DNA of 64,000 bases from Pempheris klunzingeri (Eukaryota > Chordata > Actinopteri > Acropomatiformes > Pempheridae): positions 17,284,885 through 17,348,884 of the forward strand of contig NC_092029.1 of the NCBI RefSeq assembly GCF_042242105.1, written 5' to 3'. The notes under the pieces are model-generated. The model was not told the origin of the DNA and searched no databases. It saw only the letters and a list, made by a program, of their open reading frames with translations. Below, piece by piece: positions 1 through 10,200 of this stretch. Numbering within the stretch: the stretch's first letter is position 1; the number at the start of each line of letters is the position of its first letter. Position numbers and translations under genes: made by a program.

Positions 1-304
1 TGTTTCTTGAGAGGCTCATTTACTCTGATAAGAGAAAAGTAATATTATGATCACATCTGAATATGATCAATTATGTTCAATCAATCAACCACTTTTATTT
101 GTGCGCCAAGGGCCACTGGTATCTCAGCGGTGAAACAGAACCGGAAGTTTTACTGCCAATCACTGATGTCAAAGCAAAGGCGTGAATTTAACATTATTTT
201 TTCCATATTCTGACCTTAACATGTTGTGGGAGCTGCGCTGTAGTTGGGAAATGAAGAAAATGTCAAAACTGAGTCCAGAATGTTTTCTTTTCCTTTCTAC
301 TCAG

Positions 305-3300
305 CATTCCAGTGGAGAATTTCGAGGACCACAGCGCACCTCCATCTCCCGATGAGAAGGATTCAGGCTTCTTCATGCTTCGGAAGGACAGCGAGAGACG
401 AGCCACCCTGCACCACATCCTGACAGAGGATCTGGACAAGGTGGTGGCCAACCTGATGGAGGCCCTCACACAGGTTGGTTGTCAGTCAGGCAGATGAATC
501 AGGAAAGACACTCCAAATATAACGTTCACCTCTTCTTCTTCTTCTTCTATGCCCGTCTTAACCCCCTCCCTCTCACCTCCAGGGCTCTGAGGAAATGAAG
601 CTGAAGCGTCAGCACATCTCCACTCTTGTGGTTAGCCTGGCTGATTTTGTTCGCATGGCGGACAGGAAAATCATCGCCAACACGCTGTCTCAACTCAAGC
701 TGGAGCTGGACTTCGACAGCACGGCCATCAGTCAGCTGCAGGTCGTGCTGTTTGGCTTCCAGGATGCTGTAAGTATTAAACACCAGAGACGGCAAATTAG
801 ATTACAGAAGCACATAAGTGACTGTATAGAGGTTCCTCAGTTTATTTGAGGATCAAAATTTAGATTGCTTATGTAACAAAGCCCAAACTGATCCTCACAT
901 ACTGCCCACTCTCCTGCACCTGTAAGATATGATTTTCCATCTAGCATCCATCCCCTATTTGCAGGCAGAGGAGCTCCTAGTTGCAGAAACCATGCGCTCT
1001 GAACACTTCAGTATAATTGTTGTCATTTTGCATGAACTGCAGACGGCAGCTGCCTGCCATGTTGCCACTCTTCCTGCAGACATCAGGCAGATGACCGAGA
1101 AACGCTCGTAACCTTTAAGTGAGGCGATAAAAGGGGAATCGGTCGGTAGTAATTGACCATTATGCCAAAAGGCTGATCTGCTCTCCCCCTCAGAAATGCA
1201 GTTATGCAGATGAAAAGACTCCAGAACAAGTGGTTGTTTTCACATTTGTTAGAGGTGTTGCATAATCCTGCAAGTAGATGAAGCTCTGATGCCCCCTGCT
1301 GGTCATCAGTGCAAACAGTTCAGCTGGGAAGAGACATGGACACATGTAGTGCAGTAATTCAAAAGTACAATATTTGAGACTAACGTATCTTGATGTATCT
1401 TAACGTGATGCTTTAAAGGTTCCTTTGTGGACATTGGGTCATTCCAGCAGAAGATACTGACCTAACGAAAGAGCAGGAAAAGGAAATCTAATTAAAAATG
1501 CAGGAAATAAAGAAGTACGAATCAAGAATGAAACATTGTGTGTCGTGGGGGTGGATTAACAATTAGAAAGTCTGAATTTTAAGGCATACCAATAATATGA
1601 AATGTAGTGAATACAGTTAAGCTGTGTTTCTGACTAGCAAACTTTTTTCTTCAGGTTAACAAAGTGCTGCGAAACCACAACATCAAGCCTCACTGGATGT
1701 TCGCTCTGGACAACATCATTCGCAAAGCTGTGCAGACGGCCATCACAATCCTGGTGCCAGGTAACATCATCGGCGCCTCGAGCAGAACTTCTCTGAATAA
1801 GTTATCACTGGACCCTCAGGGCAGAGCAGCCCCGACTGTCTGATAGACACAGAAGCCGGGGTGGGAGGCTACAGTGATCACAGCTGTCTGTTGAACAGCA
1901 GATACTTGGAACTAAAACACCACATCCTCATCCACATGTGCACAATAGATAAGTGCTGGCTCTAATTAGTACACACATACATGTAGGAGCATTACTGAAG
2001 CTCAGATATTTTTTTCAGGCTGCTACTAGTTCTCCTTGAAGACATTTTGCATCAGATCTTTAAAACATTACATCCCAGCAGCATAAACTCACTGTTTGAT
2101 TGAGTCAAAATTCAGTTTTGGGGTCAAAACGCTAACATGATTGTGCAGGCTTGTGTTCTTTGCTTCAAGTGTTTTTTATCGTTTGTTCGTTTTTATCTGA
2201 AACCATACTCCACTGTAGCTCCTATCATCTGTAAAAATAACTGTTTGACAATACGAAGCGGGTTAAGCCAACACAGCTTTATTGAAATCCTCCACCAATG
2301 CCAATTTATTTTAGATTAAAAGCTGTAATATATTTGAATTGCTGTGTTACTCTCAACATTATAACGTTGCAGTATTCAGTGTTTGAACGGGATGAAAAAC
2401 CAGCATTTAGATTATTGATACAAACTGTTCACTGATACCCATTATAACATGAATTAATGATGTAACTAACAATTATATTATAAGTATCAGAAACAATCAA
2501 AGAATAAAGTAGAGAGGCCAATCTTCAAATTGCTTATTTTGTCCGACCAACAGTTAAAACTCCATAATAATGTGCAATAATATTAATAAAAGAAAATCAG
2601 CAAATCCTCACATTTGAAAATCTGGAGCCGGTAATTTTTTGTTATTTGAATTTTAGAATCAATGACACTCATTATACCCACTCAAGTGATCATCATTCAT
2701 GTCTTGTGTGTGTTCAGAGCTGAGGCCTCACTTCAGCCTGGCCTCAGAGAGTGACCCAGCCGAGCAGGAGGACGTTGACGACGACAATGAGCCGGAGAGA
2801 AACTCCACCCACCAGAGCCGGGCGCCTCCTGTCGCCGCCCACGACGACACCGTGGCCACGTCAGGAGTCAGCACGCTCAGCTCCACCGTCTCACACGAGT
2901 CCCATAATGCACAGCGCTCTGTGAGCATGGAGCTCGGCAGGATGAAGCTGGAGACCAACAGGTGGCCATGAGCATTTACTGTGATTAGATACATGGGACC
3001 ACTTCAGCTTTCATTCCTCGCTTTCTGTTAATACTCTAAAGATAAATCCTCCTGCTGTGTGTGTCGTCGTGTTTGGCTCCAGGTTGCTGGAGCAGCTGCT
3101 GGAGAAGGAGAGAGAGTATCAAGCCATCCTGCAACAAGTGCTGGAGGAGAGAGAGCAGGAGATCAGACTACTGAGGCTGCGATCTGAGCCCGCAGGTCTG
3201 CGCTTTCATCACTGCACTGCACACAATGCTAGAACCACCTCTACTGCTGCTACCAGTCTGCCTTTACATTTTACAACTCACTGAGGAGACCGCGCGTACC

Positions 3301-5295
3301 ACTCACAGCTGACCTGTAATAAATCACGGGCTGATTAAAAGTGCAGAGAAATATCCAAGATTCATTGAGGTTGCATCACTATTTTCTCTCCAGCTCACTG
3401 TATAGTTTATACATGTTGTGACACGAGCAGAGCTCATAAACAAAGCTTTCTCGTCACTTCCTGGAGGTGCAAAGTGTGTGAGTTTTAATTCTAATTTGCT
3501 GATGTTGTCTGAGATTCCCTGATGATTACACTTCTTAGACATGACATGCATCCTGTCTTGCTGATGTGCTGATATTGTGATAATCTAAATCCTCTCTAAA
3601 AATATATAATTGTAAATGGAAAAACTCCATGTGCCAACATTTCACAGTTATACCCTACATGTGCTACTATCTTGTAGTGCTTGTGTTGCAAAGTGAGCCT
3701 AGTGTTACTGGATTTTGAGCATTGTGAGATGTTTATTTGCTTGTTTGAAAGTCACTATTCTTGCAGCATTTCCGAACATACCCTTCGTAATTTAGTTGCT
3801 TTGGTGTTATAGCACACACTTTTTCTCACGTGCAAGTATTGTGTGAATGGGTCCAGTACGTCTAAAGGAGTCTATATTCTCTGGCAGACGAGTGCACACC
3901 ATCAGATGGTCCAGAGGGACAGAGACGTGAATCTGCAGAGAGACATGAAGACCCAGATCTGACCAGCTGGCTGAGGCTATACGGTGCTGACCAGGACTCC
4001 ATAGACAGAGTGAGTCCCTGCTTTTACCTTGGCGGTGGACCTTGTCTATTGGCTAAACAGCACCAGATTATACAGTACACATTTGAATCTTTATAGATAT
4101 ATAGTCTGTTGTTTTTCATTGCATGTATTTTGCTACTCTAGATACTTAACGAGGCGTACACGCTGAACGACATCCTCCACGATGTAACAAGAGACGATCT
4201 GAAGAGTTTAAGACTAAGGTACAAAATCTCCTTTTTTACCCCCAGTATCACTTCTGTTTTCAGTATTTAGTCATAAAAATACATGCTGACACTCGCATTT
4301 TAAAAAGAACTGCGAATATTAATATAACAACCACAAAGAGAGTTGTCACTTCTGTGTTCCTGATACTTGCAGAGATTCAGAATCAGAATTACTTCTGATT
4401 ATTAAAGTAATTCGGATTCTGAATCTCTGCAAGTATCAGGAACACAGAAGTGACAACTCTCTTTGTGGTTGTTATATTAATGTGTTTTCCTGCTCTTACT
4501 TTTAAGTTTGCACTGGGCAGCCTTAGCACTGAAGTGAGCTAAAATTAGACTTCTCAGAAATCCTTTATGGTGGCAATAATAAGTAAAAAAATATGTAGAA
4601 TTGTTCTCTCTGCTATTTGAGGCAGCATACCAGCTCATAGTATGTAATGTTGACAGGAGACACAAGATTGATACAAACCCTTACTACTGTGTAGGATTTG
4701 TATATTTGTCTTAAGCACCCCCCAGTGGTAGTATCAGAAGAGACATGGTGACAGACAGCATTAAACTGATGGCAGTGACAGTAATGTTTTATTGCATTAC
4801 ACTCGTCTTGTATTATTCTGTCTTCACTCCTCTATTGAGCTCTGTGTTTTTAATGCAGGCTACGTATTTATTGTTGAACTTCTGTTTTGGTGTATTTGTT
4901 GAGTTGCATGCTCTTTAAAAGGTCCATCTCGAGATGGGAATTGCAAATTAGCTTAGGCTATAAATGCTGTGGTGTGAGGCATTGGTTTATGCTACACACT
5001 ACATCATTATGCAAACAAACAAATAAATAGATATGCTCTCTAGACTATCTGCTTATCTGGATCCAATTCTTATTTAAATTACTAGAATTATTGTCATGTA
5101 AAAGGGAGTAGTTATGTTGTAGTGGGTTATTATAGACAGTTATTATTAGTTAGACAGTTATTATACAAGCAGTTGCATACTGGACATTGTATATTGCCTA
5201 AAGACTTAAGAGTCTTTTGTTTCTCTCCCATCAGAGGTGGGATCCTGTGTAAACTATGGAAGGCCATCACAGACTACAGGCAGAAGCCAACCTGA
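305..5295 (+). CDS. map3k5: Apoptosis signal-regulating kinase (ASK1-like), 3' end of gene
   Basis: Eight C-terminal coding exons are seen: 305-473, 583-768, 1655-1760, 2718-2961, 3083-3195, 3888-4009, 4142-4218 and 5235-5295 (stop TGA at 5293-5295). All junctions are GT-AG and the phases close over 358 residues. The kinase domain lies left of the window. What is present is the conserved tail after the kinase (FFMLRKDSERRATLH, ELDFDSTAISQLQVVLFGFQ, NHNIKPHWMFALD), a Ser-rich linker with GVSTLSSTVSH, a coiled coil (LLEQLLEKEREYQAILQQ) and a C-terminal SAM domain (DLTSWLRLYGAD to LRLRGGILCKLWKAITDY). ASK kinases sit on top of the stress-activated JNK and p38 cascades in the cytosol; the SAM and coiled coil serve in oligomerisation. 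The linker fits MAP3K5 better than MAP3K15 or MAP3K6, which are the alternatives. Confidence 0.87.
2515..2630 (-). repeat. Fragment of a dispersed teleost repeat family
   Basis: The stretch reads, in reverse orientation, like the copies at 8540-8730, 18335-18575, 27000-27310 and 40655-40945: TTTTGTCCGACCAACAG and AGCAAATCCTCACATTTGA blocks are shared. It lies in a map3k5 intron. Confidence 0.6.
4318..4481. repeat. Long near-perfect inverted repeat (77-bp arms, 10-bp loop)
   Basis: Arms 4318-4394 and 4405-4481 are reverse complements with one mismatch (4385 against 4414), separated by a 10-base loop at 4395-4404. It lies in the last intron of map3k5. It resembles a foldback or MITE-like element; the inner GAATCAGAATTACTT-type sequence is reminiscent of common fish repeats. 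No clear target duplication is seen because the ends are themselves AT-rich. Confidence 0.9.
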
Positions 5296-6410
5296 GGCCT
5301 TATGTGGTGACGACCACTCAGAGAAGCCTGGACCTTTGTCCCAACAACTCAGTATTCTCCTCTTTACCTCAGTATTTATAAGAGCAAGACTTTTAGGAGA
5401 AGAATCTGCGTTTGCCGAGTGCACAGAGCAGCTTTCAACCCACGCAAGAAACTCCTGTCGGAGTATTTTTTTTCATAATTCAGAAAAAAAGGATTTTGGA
5501 AGAAAATGTCACTTTGGAAGCAAAAGTTACTGAGAAGTGCCACTAGTTTTGCTATGCCTGATGGACATTACACAGCTTTTTATTGCAGGTGTGATAGAAA
5601 TGGCATTCGGGTGGAAAATCAATTGTTAAAATCTTGTAAACTGTCAAAACATTTTCTCCTGTCTTTACAAAATGTAATGTTTACAAAACTGGAGACTGAC
5701 CGTTTTCTAATACAAGCCTGAGATACAAAATACTACATTCAGAATCATTTGTACTAATGTTCTTATCGTAGGCATCTTATCACTACTTTATTTAAATGTA
5801 TTTTAATTTAATTCTCATGGTAATCTGAAGGATGTCGGTGCATGCCCCATTTTTATTTCTTTTTTTATCCATACTGAAACCTATTTAAATTGTTGATGCA
5901 TTGTTTTTCATATTTCCTTTTATAATACAAATCTACATTTTTATTTTTCAGAAATGCATAAATATTGTGCTATAGAATCATATGTGAATGACATTTATGT
6001 ACTTAAAATTACATCTATAAACATAGTTTAATCTCTATGTGGATTGGATCGAGTCTATAATGAATATATTTTAAAAAAGAATTGTATAGTATTGTATTTT
6101 CTAGTGTCACAAATCATACCAGATAATATTCAGTAAGTAATTAATTCCATCAGATCATTTGCTCCATTTTTTTTTTATTGTACACTAACAAAATTGTGCT
6201 TATCTTGCTTGTGTAGATATGATCATTCAACCAGATGTATGTTGTAATGAAAAATCTGAAATGCAAACAAATTTCACACAGAAGATAATTTAAATATGAT
6301 GTCAGGGAGGGGGGGAAATAATCATGAGCAGTGTGTCCGTTTTGTTTCATATCTTAAAAAAATTATTCAAGATCTTTGTGTTAAAATAAAACTTTTCAAC
6401 TTGAAACTGT
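5296..6410 (+). other. Probable 3' UTR of map3k5
   Basis: AT-rich non-coding sequence follows the stop codon. A canonical AATAAA lies at 6385-6390 and is the best candidate polyadenylation signal, giving a 3' UTR of about 1.1 kb. The exact cleavage site cannot be read from sequence alone. Confidence 0.5.
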
Positions 6411-7027
6411 GAAAGAAATGTGTCAGAAAGCATCTGTTGCAAATGTGATTGAATTGTAGATTGTTACAGATCTGCTTGTTAGAAAACATATTAGGAAAAA
6501 AAAAAAAAATCTGAGGGTTCTACTGTTCTCCATAGGCTGTTAAAATTTTTCAATTTTCAAACCATAATTATCAAAAGTGTTATGTTAGTTTCTCCTTCTC
6601 AGAAGTAAGAAACAAAAAATCCACACTTTAAAAGTATAGAAGAATGTAGAAAATGATAACCACAAGAATATTGTAGTTTTAATAATGCTTACACGGTATG
6701 CTAACATATGCTAATATGCTAACACACTATATAATACTGTACTTCTATCCCATTCATAGAGCTTTGTCACAGTGAGGAAATTGCTGAGCAGTGATAAAAC
6801 AACACAGACACAGCCAGACATTAAAAAAAAGCTAGTGATAAAGCTGTTACCATACCTTTTGTGTTGCACAGTGCTCTAATGAATGCATGCTGACTGTCTG
6901 TGAGAGCAGAGAGGTGAAGCTACAGGTGTGCTGACGCCCCACCCACCATATCGATTCATCATTGTGACGTCAGTGGGTTCTGTCAGCAGTCTGTCAGCCG
7001 TTCCGCTCTCGCGCCGTCTCCCCCTCA
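6411..7027 (+). promoter_or_regulatory. Intergenic spacer and lrp11 promoter region with CRE
   Basis: The spacer between map3k5 and lrp11 is AT-rich up to about 6,880 and then becomes GC-richer. A perfect palindromic cAMP response element TGACGTCA sits at 6965-6972, roughly 260 bp before the lrp11 start codon. Three tandem ATGCTAAY motifs occur at about 6700-6723. No TATA box stands out. The transcription start is inferred, not seen. Confidence 0.45.
6965..6972. promoter_or_regulatory. Consensus cAMP response element (TGACGTCA)
   Basis: A perfect 8-bp palindromic CRE lies in the presumed core promoter of lrp11. CREB/ATF proteins bind this sequence. Function is inferred from the motif and its position only. 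Confidence 0.5.
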
Positions 7028-7029
7028 CC

Positions 7030-7227
7030 ATGACAACGATAGATTTTTAGCATCGTCAGAGGACAGACAGAGCGAGATTTAGAGGCGAATGTGGAGTAAA
7101 ACAGCGTTTGTACGCGCTCAGCACGCAGACGTGTGTCATGTAGGAGGGCCCTCTTTGCTGTGTGGAGCCTCATGCGTCGGAGAACAGCCGGAGGCAGAGG
7201 GAGACGCCGTCTAACTGCGTGAACAAC
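7030..7227 (+). promoter_or_regulatory. lrp11 leader with several upstream ORFs
   Basis: If transcription starts before about 7,020, the leader has four upstream ATGs: 7030-7050 (6 codons), 7089-7214 (41 codons), 7138-7143 (ATG directly followed by TAG) and 7172-7222 (16 codons). The last two long ones end 13 and 5 bases before the main ATG at 7228. Such leaders usually lower translation of the main frame. Confidence 0.55.
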
Positions 7228-10200
7228 ATGGCTCTTCCGCAGCATCCCCGGCTGCTGCTCGCTTGTGTTGTGCTGTTGAGCGCAGTTCTACGGATTCACA
7301 CTCGGTCTTCGCCAATATCGGACCTTAATTCCAAAATATCAGGGGTGGAGGAGCTGCTGGAGGAATTTCGCAAGCAGCTCCAGCAGGACCAGGCGTACAA
7401 AGCAGGAGATGTGACTGACTCCTGTGTGGGCGACTTCAACGCCGTCGGGGAGCGCATCATCCGGGCCAAGGCCTCCATCGAGCAGGGGGCCACCTTCCTG
7501 TCGGCCCCGGACAGGGTGTACACCTGGAAGGAGTGTCTGCACGCCTGCTGCTCCCAGCCTCACTGCACGGTGGCGGTGGTCCAGGAGGACCCGAGGCAGC
7601 CCGGGGACAGTCTCAGCTGCTACCTGTTCAACTGCACCTACAGGAATAAAAATGTCTGCTCCTTCGCTCCGCAGCAAGGCTTCTCCACGTACAGCCGGAC
7701 TCCCAACACAACGCAGGGACACCTCCCTGTTTCCTCAGGCGGGTCAGCCAGCAGGCCACATCCTCAGGAGGATGATGGACAAGGTGGGGATCACACGAAG
7801 ATCTAGCTAGAAAAGCATCAGTGCATCAGTGTGATGACATTATCAAAAAACTGCAGGGTCCTTCGCCATCCCTGTAGTTGCTGTGTTGTTTATCAACTAC
7901 ATCTTAATCATATGTGTTAGATAAGATGAGTAACCAAAACACTGCTGATCAGATTAAATTACAGCTAAGGAAAGGGACTTTTCAAATGTTACAATATAAA
8001 GGTTTCAGTATTAGAAATTCACTTTTCGTAACATGCAGATTCATAGAAAAATGACAGGCACATCAGGGAAATACAAAGAAAATATACAGTCTGTAGTGAC
8101 TCATGTTGGTCACTTGAAAGTTACTTAATAATCATTCTGCCTTAGGCAGTATTCATTCCTATGTATTTATACAACAGAAATGACCCCGAGATGACCCCTG
8201 CTTCTGTTTCCTACAGTTTGGGCAAAAGTCGGTTCATAAAACTTCATTGGGTGTAAGAAAACTTTATGATGATAGTCCTTGTCCATGGTGCAGCTGTTGC
8301 TCATCTTGATAAGGCAGGCAGGCTGGGTTAATGATTTGTCTCTAGCTTCTAGCCTTGCACAGTGAGACCAGGACCATTTGATCAGCAAGTCATCTCCTTT
8401 ACGTGTTTACTGTTGTGTTACATCAAAGCAAGAAAAGATGGAAACTGCTGCAATTCCAGAAGTTGCAGAGATGAAACAGTTAGTCAAATAATAAGTAGTG
8501 TGAAAATTATCACCAACCTTTTGGGTGATCAAATAATTCTTTAAGTAATTTTTCAAAACAAAAATACCAAATATTCTTGTCTTTCAGCTTCCCCAAAGTG
8601 AGGATATGGCACATTTTCAGGCTTTTTATCATTCGAAACTGAATATCTTCAGATTTTAGATTAATGGGTTAAATGAGAAAAATCCTAAATAAATACAATC
8701 TTAGATTTGAGAAAATATATAGATATTTTAATCATCTCATTGCAATACAGTAGTAAGAACATATTTTATGCCTTTACCTGCAGTGGAATGACAAAAAGAA
8801 TGAAGAAGGCATGAAGTACACATTCTCCATATTAGCATGATCTTCCTGTGTGATTCTGCAGAGGTGGACGAGCCTCCTCGCAGTGACGCCGGACAGGATG
8901 TGGTGATCCAGCTGCCCACAGACTGGGCTGTCCTGGATGGACGGGAGAGTGTAGACGACCATGGTATCGACCACTATGAATGGACTCTCATCAGAGGAGA
9001 CACAGCCATCAATATGAAGGTCAGTGCAATTTGAGGGCTTCGTGTGAGAAAGAGAGCCTGAAAACAAACAGACAGGTAATAATTCTTTTATAGTGCTGTC
9101 TTTCAGGGACCAGATAATTCTAACATTTGAATTTGCAGTATGAATAGTCACTAACGGACACCAGTGTCAAATTGCTTGTTTGCATTAGTTAAGTCAACAG
9201 GGCTCCATAATAGCTTGCTGTATCAACAAAGTTTAGTACATTCAAACCCGCCTCAAGGACAGCAGCAGTGTTTGAGCCTGCCCTCTGTTTGCAGCCCCAG
9301 GGGCAACACATGGAGAGTCCAGTGTAATATGTTCTTCTCTTTGTATAAATACTCTCAACGCTGTGTTAATTGTGTTAATGTGTGACAGCAAGTTCTCTGG
9401 ATTGTCCTGAATAGCTGAGACATTGTTTTTTGGGAAAAACTCCATATTCTTTATACAGTTCTTAATATCCCTTCTCCACCACAAGGTGTTTTCACCACAA
9501 GGAGTGTCAGTACATTGTGGACAATATTGTAAATCAATGATAAGGACTGTTAAATGGTGATATTGTATTTTATATGATTTCTGCATCAATGTGGTGAAGT
9601 GCTGATTTTCCATAAACTTTATATGGTGATCTAAAATTACATATACTGTGAAAGAGGATTTAATCCATATTATATATATTCAGTGCAATGCCCTTATTTG
9701 GACCCTTAGATGACCGGGGCCTCCATCAAATGTAATTTTTGTCATTGCGACCTTTAACTCCATCTTGAATCTTGCCAGAGCATAAATATTGGCAAAAAAC
9801 ATACAAGCTGTCTGTCTGACTACAAACAAGTAGAGGCTTGAAGGAGGGTTAATAGGTGTTTTAGCCTACCACTAGCTTCTGTTGACAGAGTGAAATCTCA
9901 GTCTGTTGCACATATCTTTATGTATGTGTTGAAGGCGACTCATCCAGGGCTGCTGAAGATCAGCGGTCTCCAGGAGGGCGTCTACACCTTCCAGATGACT
10001 GTCACAGACACGGCCGGCCAGAAGAGCTCTGACAACGTCTCTGTCACTGTGCTGGCACCAAGACACCAAGCAGAAGGTGATTCATTAAAAGAAACCATAT
10101 ATCTCTGTTGTGAGCTCTATTGTGATTTACTGGTTTCCCTGAAAATTCACAGTTATAGTTGAAGCCCAAATGATGGGTTCATTTTGAAGAGGTGCATGTG

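Noticed and set aside
305-5295. Calling the first gene map3k15 or map3k6
   Set aside because: The GVSTLSSTVSH linker and overall match fit MAP3K5 better, although the coiled coil also resembles MAP3K15.
6698-6725. Three tandem ATGCTAAY words as a POU-factor array
   Set aside because: They differ from the ATGCAAAT octamer and lie in AT-rich sequence; too weak to claim.
9902-9934. An earlier acceptor (CTCAG at 9897-9901) for lrp11 exon 3
   Set aside because: It is in frame but adds 11 residues not seen in the family; the acceptor at 9931-9934 gives the expected length. It could be a minor form.
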